Source: Astrocystis sublimbata (Eukaryota; Ascomycota; Sordariomycetes; Xylariales; Xylariaceae). From it: a stretch of 64,000 nucleotides of DNA. The notes beneath the pieces are model-generated. The model was not told where the DNA came from, did not search any database, and worked only from the letters and a program-made list of their open reading frames with translations. Made by a program: the position numbers and the translations under genes. Location of the stretch: positions 682,001-746,000 of the forward strand of contig JAJNNY010000005.1 of NCBI GenBank assembly GCA_022453515.1, read 5' to 3'. The stretch's first letter is position 1. Each line of letters opens with the position of its first letter. This document shows, piece by piece, positions 33,959 to 46,065 of this stretch.

Positions 33959-36066
33959 TGTTACTGGGAAGTCAACCTAATCGAAGCCCTTTTCCTCTAT
34001 CTGTACCCTATAAGTGTATAATAAATCAGTGGATGTCATCATGAATCGAGTTTTTCATAGCTACAGTGATCATTTATCATTTGCGCAAAATATTCTAACA
34101 AAATCTGACTACTCGACGCGTTTACATCATCTCCGTTGTCAAGCCATCTCGCGATTTACTTCACATTTTACAGAGTAACAGCAAGCACCGTCATACCGGT
34201 CACTTCCGGAATACCAGAATAGGAAGCCTACGCACCCTTTCCGACGTATATACATAAACGATTGGTCCCGGACTATGGAACCAAGGAAGTCATGAGTACT
34301 ACGTCATGCAGTCAAAATTGGCCTACAGTCAACAGTCAGAATGAGACGTTGCCGTAGACCAGGGGGTCCGAAGCCGGCCATGAGGCCTGCCAGAATGAAC
34401 ATAAAAATAAGGGATTCCTTCGGCCTGGAGTAGAGGTTCTAGTAGGTCATGGACCCTCTTGTGCCCTAGAGAATTATTAGCTGAATTAGAGCCTATTCCA
34501 AGCCCTAGAAATCTAGCTCTTGTCACAAGCACAGCGATCTCGCATATCGTATCGCAATTGTCCCGGTACCTCATTACTTGTGGACAAACAGTTGCAGTTT
34601 GTTTGTGACACGCAATAATTAGCTTCTGGAATGATAGAAATAACTCAACCTGGGTAGCAGCTTGCTCCGTGGATGGTCATCTTCTCAGTGAGCGATCATC
34701 GTTGACGAAAGCAAGCCGAAAGGAGTGACAGGCCGCAACTGCGGCCGAAACGAACTGCCCCTGGAGTGCCTGACACTCTGAGTGCTTGCGTACAGTCTTT
34801 AATCAAAATTCCAAGAATTATTGAGCTACTATATCAGAGCCGTGAAATTTGCATGTCGATGAATAGAGCATAGTTCGCTCCATTTTCTTAGTTCGCTTGC
34901 AATCCATGCCATTCCTGAACAAGCAATAGACCTGGTCCAAGATAAAAGCCTCCCCCTAATCCTAATTTGATCCTTCGGTAGACCTGGGGACACGATTGGG
35001 CGCTCTTGGTCAGACAGCAGGGGAAAGTCCCTGAAACTCATGTCGTCTGAAGGGGCCCGGGGGCTCTCAATCAGAGGCTATGAACGATGGTGCCATTGGT
35101 GATACCAGATATCTAGGTGCTTCGAGAGTCGAGACTACACTTACGCCTCGGGCCTGTGAGAGCGGCTGTTATTCATTAAGTCAGATACACTCCGAGAGAT
35201 AGTATCAAAGACTTGGCCTCTCTATCAATACCATGCCGTCAACCTATTGCCACTTCCACGTACCACTGGTAATTACCTAGTGAACAGCCTGTCACGTATG
35301 TAGCTAGTAATAGCCCACTCTACAGTGCCTAGCGAACTTCAGTCACTATCTCCTGCACCTTCTTTTGATACTACAGAATAGATAATTGTGCCTTCGGTTC
35401 TGCAGTACATTGACACTGCGATAAAACTATGATACTTTGCTTCATTGGCTCTTGCCATGAGAATGAATCGTACTCTATGACACTACAACAGGAAGAAGAC
35501 GATGATGTTATTTGCAGCCCCTATCACGATGTCGGACAACACTTGATCCAGCAGTATCCTTCTATACCCCAAATGTACGCTTTAGCTCTAATGTATCACA
35601 TTCGCGTCTTGCACATCCGTATTTACTCGGGCTTAGTTACCTGAACAATGCTGCTGTTGTATGGAACGTGTGATAGGCCTTAAAATTCGAGTAGTCATAG
35701 GGATTTGATGTTGATAGCTTCACATTTTCATGTCCCAAATTGTAAACAACATTCAATTGAGGAAATGGCTGCGAACCTGAGGATTTGCGGTATTACAGAA
35801 TCGGAGTGTAAAATGGAATAAAACTCAATGATCCGCAAAACCTGGCTCGCCTAGTTATCTGTCCGAATGGCCAAGCAGTAATAAGAGGAGGGCTTGTGCA
35901 GTCTCCGCTCCTTTTCGGAAATTAAGTGTACCATGCGATGATGCCCTCGCAAATCTGAAGACCGAAGGATGATATTAGCGCAATAGCTATAGACGGCGTA
36001 GACGACTCATGTAGCCACAGGACCAGTAGTTATCTACTTGACGACAGGTGAAGATAAAGGAGATAA
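33959..36066. other. Intergenic, 2.1 kb, between convergent P450 genes
   Basis: AT-rich with no open frame longer than about 80 codons and no conserved feature. This is unusually long for a spacer between convergent genes (see findings). Confidence 0.6.
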
Positions 36067-37969
36067 CTATCTTGTGGGCTTGGTTTTCCACTGAGAGCCT
36101 TCATCAAGTAGCTGCTGACACTCGGCCCAGGCCTGCCGGATGCGGGCAGCACGCTCGGGGCTACGGCAAGTAATATTTGCCTTGAATGGCGGAGGTGTGG
36201 CCACGATACCGTTGGCGAAATCGTCGCCTGGCGGCGAGATCTCCCGGCCGAGCTCGTCAGTGGCCTTGCCAAAATCGAATCCCCATAGGAGGCGCGCAGC
36301 GCCCAGCACCATGGTCCGTTCCGCGATATGCAGTCCGGGACATACACGTCGACCGGCACCGAAAACAAAATGATCTCTGCTGCTCTCGGAGACAGCCTCG
36401 TTCGCCGCAGATTCTGCGGTGCCTTCGAAGCGGGAGGGATCGAATACCTGCGGTTGCGGATGGCGATCTGGATCCCTGTGAATGCCCCTTGTACGAGATC
36501 GTCAGTATTCTGGTGTTCAAGTACATGAAAATCGATTGTGTTAACCATACCAGATATTCAGTACAACAGTGGCACCCTTAGGTATCCGGTAGCCGAGATA
36601 CTCGTCGTCTTGGGTTACGCAGTGAGGGATACCCAAGGGCGCGGCCGGCAACCAGCGAAAAGTCTCCTTGATGCATGCTTTGAGGTATGGTAGGCTCATT
36701 TCCCCTTCGAGGGACGGGAGACTGTCACCGAAGGCGTCATCGATCTCCTCCTGGCATCTGCGCTGCACCTCAGGGTGCAGGATCATGGCCTGGATAAAGG
36801 CAACCACCGAGACCGAGGAGGTGTCACCGGCGGCTTCTTGGATTACGTTACAGCTGTAGGCGGACAAATCATCGTCTAATCCCTCGGACTTTTGCCTTTT
36901 GTACATCTCATCCGCGAAACACGGCTGGAGCGGAACAATCTCCAATGTCAACAATGTCCCTAGTCGAATGGCCGGCCGGATGGGCGAGGCAGCTCACCTT
37001 GGTGTTCCCCATCTCGATGGCCTCTTTTGCCCGCTTCCATACGCTAAGGAGGAACTCCCTCTCGTCTTCGAAATGCCTTCGAGCGGAAGCCCTGGCCGGC
37101 AAGAGTACATCGGGTAGTTTCTTCAACAAGGGGAACATGTCAATCAGGGCCGCGAAATAGGCCAGTTTAGAGATCTGCTCGACATTCCGGAAAACTTGTC
37201 TCATATAGTCGTGATCTGGCTTTGGTAAGCGAAAGCCAAAAACTGCCTGGGTAATGAGAGATAGTGAAAATCGTTGCACGTGCGTCATGAAGTCCGCCGG
37301 GCTGTCTAGGAATCCTATGAGCATCTGCACACTCTCAAGATCCTGGTACGGGACGTAGCTCTGCGAAGCGGTAAGATTGAGAGCCGAGTGTGCGATTCGC
37401 CGAATTCTACGCCAAAGATCTCCGTATTCCTAATCACATTCTTTGTCAGCCTGCTTGTCGGTGTTGTGGGTAATTGGCCAGTGAACGAAGCTCAAAAAGC
37501 ATTCATACCATAAGAGTCCATCGCAGACCACCACTTGCAATCTGTTGGCTGATATATAGGGAGGGCCGAGAGGAGTATATGGCACTTCTCTTCTCTAACA
37601 GATCTCTCACTGCCGAGGCAGAAGAAAGTACAACAATGACGCTGGATCCAAGAACGAGAGAGAATACGGGGCTATAAATGAGAGCTTGGAGGTTAGAGAT
37701 CTCACATGACGCGACGCCTTGCGCATTAACCTAAAGTTCTTAGAAGTAAAAAAACAAAAACAAAAGGGTTACCCGTATTCTTGAGCCCATTTTTGGTACT
37801 GTATATGAATCTTAGCTTTTGGCATCTGATGCATGTTACCAATGACAGGTATAGTCGGTGGTCCGGGAGGATATCCCTTCGGCCTGCGGCCTAGGTTGTT
37901 GAGCCATATGGCCAGCCAGCCCAGAGTGATGATGCTGACTAGAGGAAGCAGTGTGGACGAAAAAGACAT
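36067..37969 (-). CDS. Cytochrome P450, O-methylsterigmatocystin-oxidoreductase-like
   Basis: Five exons: 37969-37773, 37671-37509, 37429-36998, 36924-36551 and 36487-36067. Introns of 101, 79, 73 and 63 nt leave the frame intact. The product is 528 aa. An N-terminal anchor (LLPLVSIITLGWLAIWL) is followed by the hinge GYPPGPPTIPVIGNMHQMP, and GLRWTLM joins EYGDLWRRIRRIAH with the C-helix WxxxR. The I-helix is EAAGDTSSVSV (an AGDTS variant of AGxDT). KETFRWLP carries ExxR, and FVFGAGRRVCPGLHIA carries the heme Cys at about 438. This pattern is typical of the large CYP64-like group of fungal P450s annotated after aflatoxin OrdA. Such similarity is to the group, not evidence of aflatoxin chemistry. 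It sits tail to tail with the other P450 gene. Confidence 0.9.
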
Positions 37970-39230
37970 TTTGATTGATTGACGAGGTGTTAAGGCACTC
38001 GCGATCCGGCCCTGGTGTTGGAGGAGCCCACAGCTAAACGATGTTATCGCAATCAAAGTAGAGATAATGATATTTATTGCCTGAACTCGTTGAGGTGTAA
38101 AATGAATATGGTCGAAAATCAAATCATGGTACCTCGATTGAGAATATGACGACAAGGCAGAAACGCGCTCTCTGCCTTCCTACGAGGAGATACAGACCCA
38201 GGTATATCGATATGTACATGGGCTTCCGGTGTGCTGGCCAGCGCAAAAAACCCGCCTAGAGAATCAAAGTTGGAGGGACCAGAAAAAGAAAAGGCATCGT
38301 ACACCAGCCAGCCACATGCCAGCCATATGTCAGCTACATGCCGGCCACCTAACACCTGACCTACGGCACACGTTCTAGTACGCGTCGTAAAAGGCTCACG
38401 TAAATATCCAAAAAGTTTTCTTGGTAAGTATTTGCTAAGTAATTCGTCTACTCAAGTACAAAATCGTAAGAAAGCATGTTAGGCTTCAAGTCAAGTAGAA
38501 GGCATCGTTTGCTTATTTCTCATACTTATAGCGATTTGCATCTCAAAAACGACGCTAAATGGTCTATTCCTTCGTTCGGGGACCTTTTGCCCATATCAGT
38601 GTTAGTTCACTCTTGACATCGCCTGTAACCGTCACAATCGCAAAGCGCATCGACGGTATCACCGATATAGAATTCACAGTGGTTCCTACTGCCAAGAGCC
38701 GGACGCACACCCGGTGATCGATCTAGTCACAGGTGCCGTATAATATGACATTTCTGGGTTTTCTCATTGAATTATCGGAGATGCAGTATTTACTCAGTTG
38801 GTAGCAATGAGAGGAAAAAACGTTGAAGTGGAGTATATTGCTCTCAAAGTGGCCAATCAAACGTTCAATTTGTTCTCTCAACATGATCGTCGTCAGCATT
38901 GTTCTCAAAATAACCAATCAAGCACCTATACTGAGTGATTTCAACATGCAGATGCTGTTTGAATTTCATATCAAGAGGCAAGGAAATGACAAATGGTCAA
39001 GTTTTCGTAGTTTATGACTCTGCGCCGAAATGTGAGTTCGGACACATCCGCGGCAAACATCAGCTCTGGATTAGCTCAGAGTTTGGATCTTGTACTATTT
39101 AAACCTTCGAGTATCACCAGTGCAGAGCTTTCTAAAAACCATTGCCTTCATATCTACTCACTGCATTAGTTTCATCTCTTGTTTAGGTTTCACACATTTA
39201 TTGAATAGAGAGTCGCATTAATTTTGCACA
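37970..39230. other. Divergent promoter of P450-2 and flavin-reductase-like genes
   Basis: 1.26 kb without a supported gene. Near 38305-38350 there is an imperfect ACATGCCAGCC / CATGCCGGCC repeat. The part from 38400 to 39050 is AT-rich. Confidence 0.6.
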
Positions 39231-39944
39231 ATGTCGTCAACTGAACACACCGTTATCTCTCCTGCCATTCTCTACTGGGGTACGCCAGTGGTTCTAATTA
39301 CGTCTGAGAACGAAGACGGATCAAGCAACATCTCGCCCATGTCTTCCGCATGGTGGCTCGGTCACTCGTGTATGCTCGGACTTGATGCCTCATCCAAGAC
39401 GACGGAAAACATCCTACGCACAAACGAATGCGTCCTTAATCTGCCTAGCGACTCCATGGCCGGATACGTCAACAAACTAGCTTGCACAACTGGCTCCAAC
39501 CCTGTCCCCGGGTCCAAGATCTCGCGAAACTATGAGTTCGTCAAGGACAAGTGGACAAGAGCAGGCCTGAACCCGCAGCCTTCAAGTTTTATTGCCCCGC
39601 CACGCATTGCTGAGTGCCCCGTCCAGATGGAGTGCCAGGTGGTCCAGGTCAACGGGCTACGAAAAGACTTGCCCGACCGTGCCGGCGTCCTGTTAGCAAT
39701 CGAAGTTCGGGTACTCCGTGTCCACGTTTTGCAGAGCTTGCGAATGGAAGGGCATGCGAATCGTGTCGACCCTCACAAGTGGCGCCCGCTTATCATGTCA
39801 TTTCAGGAGCTCTACGGCCTGAGCGGTGGTAAGGTGACTACAAGCACGTTGGGTCGAATTCCGGAGGAGAAATATCGTGGGATCACTAGGAGCGACGTTG
39901 TCAAGTTGCCCGGAGATGACGACGATGAGATTTTGGACGTCTAG
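39231..39944 (+). CDS. Flavin-reductase-like FMN-binding split-barrel protein
   Basis: Single exon, 237 aa. It opens with ISPAILYWGTPVVLITSENEDGSSNISPMSSAWWLGHSCMLGL, the flavin reductase-like (DIM6/NTAB, flavoredoxin) pattern: a Tyr/Gly-Thr-Pro entry, a beta strand ending in Val-Leu-Ile-Thr, then NISPMSS, which binds the FMN phosphate in relatives. TTENILRTNECVLNLPS is the typical helix-strand next to the flavin. The C-terminus is polar and acidic (GDDDDEILDV). Relatives bind FMN as homodimers and reduce flavins or small aromatic compounds using NAD(P)H. The protein has no signal peptide. The gene lies 1.26 kb from a P450 gene in divergent orientation; a working link is possible but not shown. 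Confidence 0.85.
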   Translation: MSSTEHTVISPAILYWGTPVVLITSENEDGSSNISPMSSAWWLGHSCMLGLDASSKTTENILRTNECVLNLPSDSMAGYVNKLACTTGSNPVPGSKISRNYEFVKDKWTRAGLNPQPSSFIAPPRIAECPVQMECQVVQVNGLRKDLPDRAGVLLAIEVRVLRVHVLQSLRMEGHANRVDPHKWRPLIMSFQELYGLSGGKVTTSTLGRIPEEKYRGITRSDVVKLPGDDDDEILDV

Positions 39945-40893
39945 GGTGGTGTTAGATCGTGTACCTTATAGCCTAGAACAATATTCCGCGCAAGAATGGC
40001 GACTTGATAGAGAGGCCCTTTGCATTATTATTTGCCAGGATAGAACTGAGTTGTCAAGGGCTTGTATTTACATGTACTGGCATCAACCTCGAGGGCGTGT
40101 GCAGTTAATAATAAGATTATACATGATAGCAAAGTTGACGAAGGGCGCATGATCTTTGATAAGTAATAACACGAGGACATGAGATTCGCTCAAACTACTA
40201 ATTATGTTGTTACACAGGCTTACTACCTAGGGAGAGATTGATGTTATTCTCACGATAGTCGATCGTAAGCATTAATACAGCGACACTGATAGTAATGGCA
40301 TGTCGCAAAGAATTCATAGTTATATCAATAGCAGACTAATGCTTATTCGAAGTGCATGAGCACAAGATTGAAACTGTCTCCCCGAGATTCCCATAACATC
40401 ATGATTTGTAAGATTTAATGTTGGTTCTTGTAGGAACACGCCAAGTCGAAGTCCGTAAATCTTGGGGTAATCTAAAAACAGAGCTGCATGCGTGGATAGT
40501 GAGTGAGTTTTCAATACAACATCAGCTTAGTCTAGACGAGAATCTTCCGAGCAGGCGTCTCAGAGGCGTCTCAATTGATATTGAGCAACTTCAGGTTCAC
40601 TGACTCTGGGTAGCGCAACCCGTTCCAGGCCAAGGTCCATGCCATAGCTTACAAAGGACGGAAGCGGCGTCGCTCAGCTCTAGGTAGGCACCCGACAGCG
40701 ACACGCCGTATTAGTCTTTGTTGGTCACGTCAGGCACAATATCGCGCCACACTTCATGCCAAGCCAATAGATAGGTAGTTAAATTGACTTGTATCGCCAC
40801 AAGGGAGATATAGATCTAATCATAGTAGCTCATCCATTCATCACTTGATACCTTGATAGTGAGTACTAAACACCGATCGGGGAGCATCGCGAG
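39945..40893. other. Intergenic, 949 bp
   Basis: No coding feature. A CTAGGTAGGC element copy lies at 40680-40690 and an ACTACCTAGGG copy near 40224-40234. Confidence 0.6.
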
Positions 40894-42395
40894 ATGGCGA
40901 CACCGACCGAATTTGTCTCAACGTCTACTACCCCGCTGCCTGATAGCATCACCTCCCCACCTACGGTCCAGTTCACACCGGCGCCAGGGTGTCTCGATGC
41001 GGCCAACAACTGGATTGTGACAACAAGCTGTTATCTCGACTTGGCCTCTGAGATCCAATATCCAGACTGGCTTACCTGCACCGTAAATGTCTTTGGCGCC
41101 CCCTCGTGGAATGATCCATCATGTAGTGTGCCGTATCCAGCGAGGACCACTGCCGACGGTGCAGTGGGCTACTATTCGGGTTGCCCAGAGGGGCACTCAA
41201 CTGTTAACGTGTACACAAACCCCGGATATTACACAGTAAGTAACAAAGAGCTGTTGTAAAATTCCCCAATATCCCTATAATGAGTTGAGCAGATACTTGC
41301 TATGGCAGATACTAACTTTGCGTGATATAGTGGGAATACTCTGATACGCATTTCGATGCGACTGCATATGGAGTTCAATGTTGCCCTACGTGAGTACATT
41401 TGGCACGATTCACTTCCCCCTTAGATTGTCAAGAAGCTCATCGCCCGTCATCCTTTAGGCAATACAATTTTGGGCTGGACTACCCCGCAGGAGACAATCC
41501 TCGCCAGAAGACAAGTACACGGCACGACGGCGTAGACTATTCGTTGTTTGTCTATCCCTTGCCAGGATGTGTTGCCACCTCGGTCTCGCAGCTCTCAGGC
41601 AAAGACGTTCCAGTTCAGACAACTTTGAATGACATGGCATGGGATAAACGCCAAGCGCAGACTATCAAATGGAATTATGAAACCGACAGCATATTTGCAA
41701 ACCTGCAGGAGCTCTCATATACGGTCTTTCAGGGAACGCATACTTGTTTCGAGGATTGCGACCAGTGGTTCACGTACTGGTAAGTGGTATATCGTCTTTC
41801 AGGTCTTTCACCAGACGCCCACTAATCGCTCGGCCAATACTAACATTTTGATAGTAAGCAATTGTCTCAAGACCAAACGTGGTCTGGATGAGTCGCCATA
41901 ATACCCATATTTACAGCAGCTTAGACTAATATCAAATGCCGTACAGACTACCCTAGGGGCGAGGGCGGCACTCCAGGTCCATGGCCAACGTCAAGTGATG
42001 AAGGCACCACACCGTTGCCTGAGCCAACTCCTACTCCCGAGCCAACTTCGGCGCCCGAATCAACGCAGGAGCCGGAGCCGACCCCGACCCCTCAGCCATC
42101 CTCGGTGCCAGATTCAACATCTGACGTATCACCTTCTGAGAGCGCTAGCGATATTGCTTCATCCGTTCCGGGTAGTGTTACAACGACAGCTGTAGAAGGC
42201 AACACGGCCGTTCCAAGCGGCACTGATGCCGGTGGTCGGGATTCGTCTACAATCCCGTCGGATGCCACGACAAGTAGTACTGGAGACAGCACAAGTACAG
42301 AGCCACCGGTTCCAAGTTCAGAGGCAGGAAGTGTCACGCACTCGTCGCTGGTGGCTGTCGTTATGCTCAGCATCTATGGGGTGATATTATGCTAG
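40894..42395 (+). CDS. Orphan-family Cys-rich protein with Pro/Thr/Glu stalk and C-terminal membrane anchor
   Basis: Four exons: 40894-41235, 41331-41389, 41459-41779 and 41957-42395. The product is 386 aa. It matches a Pezizomycotina family of unknown function that begins with MATPT-FV-T and has PAPGCLDAANNWIVTTSCYLD, a WLTCTVNVFG segment, GYYSGCPEGHSTVN, a CCPT motif, LPGCVATSVSQLS, MAWDKRQ and HTCFEDC. After residue 240 comes a stalk with PTPTPEPT-type repeats and many Ser/Thr, then a hydrophobic end (LVAVVMLSIYGVILC) resembling a GPI signal or tail anchor. There is no N-terminal signal peptide and an in-frame stop lies just upstream, so how it enters the ER is unclear. The last intron (41780-41956, 177 nt) is the least certain: a small extra exon inside it (41855-41889) would also keep frame. 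Confidence 0.68.
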
Positions 42396-45217
42396 TGCCA
42401 TGAACAAAGCTTTGCACACGAGACCCTGATAGGCTGATGACTTAACTGTTAATGTTTATCTGTGCTGGGTTGAATAGGGAAGATTGTATGGCGACAAAAA
42501 ATATAGGTCTTGTGTGCCTAGGTAATCATAGTCAAATTTGTACAATTAGCAGATGGTGCGTAAGCGCCTATGAAGTTTTTGCCAAGAGTTAGCTTTTTAT
42601 ATCAGATCGATTTTCCTGTCGACAGTAAAAACTTGGTGAGCCCGTCACATGCTGGATAACAGTTGCAACAAGCAGCTGTAGACTTGGATGATGCTAAAAA
42701 GAGGAATGTTTCTGGCACATCTTCACTGTGAGAGCTTGATAGCCACAGTCAGTACAACGACTGCGGGAGTCAACCGTTGTGAAAAATACACAGCTAACCA
42801 ACAGAGGACCCGGAGGCCCGTCTAAGTCACCACAAGAGTCTCAGACAGGTTCTGTTTTCTACAAAGAATAGAGATATCGGCAAGTGCCTTACGTAAAGGG
42901 TGCCTGTGGCGTGGCAGTCTTACAGTCCCTCATCGGAAACAGCAAGTAATAGACTCGGCCATCTGATTGACACATGCAAATGGTTGGGAGTAGTATTAAC
43001 AAAACATTGTTTATCTCCTGTTTCGTAGTCGTCAGCTGCTGTCCATTTCTGACGCACAACTCAGCTGCTTTGTGTAAGACCGTTGTTAGGCCGCACGCAC
43101 TGATTCGTAGCTTACTCACATCGTGAGATCATATCACTCACTCAACAACCATGAAGGTTCTTAAATCCCGAGCATATGGACAAGGGATTTTACAGAATCA
43201 TCTACTCCTCCTCCCTTTCATCATCGAGATCTCAGATTTCCATGTCTCATCATTACTCCCTCTAGACAATGGCCCGGCATATGGATTCTAAGCGAGATGC
43301 TCGGCCAGGAGCTCGGAGGCCCAAGAAGACCCAAGAAGGCCCAAATTTCGTGAGCGTGGCCTTCCCACAGGGTGATATATATGCAATGACACTGCCCAGA
43401 AGAGAAAAGAGTAGTGCAGTGTGGATCGCACCACCAGCCGCCTTCGCCTCATCCATCGCGAGATCTCATCCCCACCGCCACTCGATGAGCAGGATGCCTA
43501 TTGAGGAGTGCGCTGTACACTACCTAGCAAGGGCAAGCCTATCAATCGGCCCTTATCTGGTCAACTCCTCACCTAACCCTCCGCACCAACCTTACCTCTG
43601 CACGTGTAGCTTAGCGAAGCTAAGCTTGTCTATTCGTCACTAGAGGGCAGCGGACATATGTCCTGTTTGATTAATAGGAGGCTAGAAGGAGAAATGCGTT
43701 CCATGGCATCCGGTTCGTGGGGCTCGCCGGTGACTAGGTATGGGCTAGATGTGTTCGAGCATATGGGGTAAGATTGATCTAAAGCTTAGAGTCTGGTGTC
43801 TCTTCGTTAGTGGGAGTTCTGGCTGTGATCAAACTGCTAGCTAGCTGTACTACCTTGCACCTTTGGGCGAATGGGTTGAATCTGTCTAGAACTCATCAGA
43901 AACAGTGGTGAGTATGGAATGTCCCATATCCAGCAAGGCCCGTGCCTCCATTGGGTTTTGCCTAGTGCATTGACTCGCAGCCAAAGGAACAGCTGCAGGT
44001 ACAGCTGGCTGTTTGCTATGCAGACATATACCGGACCAGAGGATGTGGCTGGTTGATGTGCGAATGCGCACGGATAGAGGGAGTCGAGATATGAGACGAA
44101 CTAGGCTGAGAGATAGATAGGTAGATACCTAGATACCCGCCCGCATCCCTCGCCCGCATGCGCTGCATGAGGAACATCTCAACATCTCAACACCTCGTCG
44201 TACTTGGACTATTGTTTGTCTTCGCACGCCTTAATTAGTGGTCCTATCCCGCAAAACCGGCTTGTACCGCATCGCTTAAGGTAACTATGCCAGATTGACA
44301 AGGTTCGGTCAGTGGTCAAAGAAAGCGAAGCGAAACCTGGAGCAGTCGGACCGATGAGACAACGGCTGATAGAGTCTCCCCCTCGCCCCCCCTGCGCAGC
44401 CGTTGTGAAGAGGCCTAGCGTATGCACGTAAGGTTGCGCTTTGTGGGGAGATTCAAGTCAAGCGCGGCAATGGCCAAAAGCTGGGGTTTGCGCTGTTGGC
44501 CTGGGGAATGTTCCACTCAAGCGTTCGTTCTCCAATTTCCACTTTGGGTGCGGGAGTTGATCCTCTCTGCCCTTCTCCTCTGCTCCCGTGACAGTCGACA
44601 AGTCTCACAGTCACAGGCCTATCGGGCTTTCCCCCATATTGGCACCAAATGCCACTATCTCCAAATTCCGAACGTGGGTCCCTGGGAATTGAAGCCAAGT
44701 AAGTGAGTGAATATGCAATAAGGGGAGTTGGAGGTCCACGTTCGGATCCGGCGATGGGGGCAGTAATCTTGTCGTCCCACTACCGAGTCATTGTTTGTGA
44801 GATTTGTCACTTCCAGTCCGCCAAGGTGCGTGGTCTCCGTGGCAGCCAACGTACTTGCCTTCTTACATTCATCTCTCCCTTGCCTCGGTGGTCTGTTTGC
44901 TTATGGTTCGAACTGGGTGCATTGTCCTACGCATTGAGCATATTCGACCAGCGCAACCAGGTTGTCGGCAGCCAGGTAAGGAACAACATAGTCGCGTGAC
45001 GGCGCAGTCATCGTGGGACTCACCGACGATAGGTTCCCACATCAACTCGGTAGGTTAAGCGAGCCATTGTTATCTGTGCAGAGAAGAGCGTAGAAGAAGT
45101 GCGACAGCGACAGCGACGGGATTGATTGTGAAGAAAAACAGTCGAGGCAGCCGGTCCGTGTCCACGTCCATGCCCTAATGGCTTTGCCGCCGCAATTCCT
45201 CCCCAAAACATCAAGTG

Positions 45218-45235
45218 GCTTGCTTGCTTGCTTGC
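45218..45235 (+). repeat. Tandem repeat, GCTT x4
   Basis: Four perfect GCTT units plus a partial copy in the gene-free region. Confidence 0.75.
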
Positions 45236-45440
45236 TCAGGCGGTGGGTTTTCAGGCATGCAAGGGTGGGATTACCGAACGCACAACAACACAGGTCTCCA
45301 GAAGCAGTGTAATGCTATTAAGTCATCATGCATGAGCACAAGTTTTCCGGTACTGTGGGACCAGTTGACTGACTTGCTCGACTGGTACGTGCGTTGCCGG
45401 GGCCTTGGATGGGCGACCAGAAGCCCAGGAATTGGTGGTT

Positions 45441-45461
45441 GATTGGTCGATTGGTCGATTG
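45441..45461 (+). repeat. Tandem repeat, GATTGGTC x2.6
   Basis: GATTGGTC GATTGGTC GATTG; a short 8-bp tandem in the gene-free region. Confidence 0.75.
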
Positions 45462-46020
45462 TTCAACTGGCGAGGAACACCCAGTACTCGTAACTGTGGC
45501 GGCAGCATCGAGTCACGTACTCGTACAGATATACCTACATAGTCCTAGTGAGACCACAGTGGGATGTGCATGTACTGGTCGCGACGATAGCAACGAAGGA
45601 TCATATCATACTCCGTACTAGTAGGGTCAGCAATATACAGTACTCGTAGTAGCAAAGTTACTTTCCACACGAAAAATAGCTAGTCAGACGGCCAAGCCCG
45701 CCAATCAGAACGGGGCATCGAAGAAACGGCTTGCGCGAAGTAGGGGTACTTGGCTAGCAGGTAGCCGCTCACGGTGTGGGGGCGATACAAACTGTACAGC
45801 CTGTCTAGAAGAGCTGGACTAAACGCAATCAAGGCGGTTCATCCGGCGCCGCTCCAATTCGACTCACACTAACAGCGTCTCTACACTTTAGTCTGGTGTT
45901 CTCGAAGCACACTAGAAACTGGCTCGACTGGCTCGTTCGCAATTGTGTGATCGGGAATACGAGTAGTTCGAGGTCATAGTGAACAACAGCACCCTATTCA
46001 GCCAGGGTAATGGACTTGCA

Positions 46021-46065
46021 TACCTTAGGTAGGTAGGTAGCGTTGCAGGTGTTAGTTAGGTAATC
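46021..46065. repeat. TACCTTAGGTA-type element cluster
   Basis: TACCTTAGGTAGGTAGGTAG, then GTTAGTTAGGTAATC. Part of the dispersed element family. Confidence 0.7.

Noticed and set aside
41855..41889. Extra small exon in the orphan anchored-protein gene
   Set aside because: It keeps frame but needs a weak GTCTGG donor; the single longer intron is simpler.
28844..42395. Secondary-metabolite gene cluster
   Set aside because: P450s and a flavin-type enzyme are present but no polyketide synthase, NRPS, terpene synthase or prenyltransferase is seen.
43269..43643. 124-codon plus-strand open frame in the gene-free region
   Set aside because: No domain, poor protein-like character, and no neighbouring exon; compatible with chance in GC-mixed DNA.
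44667..44746. 11-bp inverted repeat (TCCGAACGTGG, 58-nt loop)
   Set aside because: About one such pair is expected by chance in a window of this size; no associated feature.
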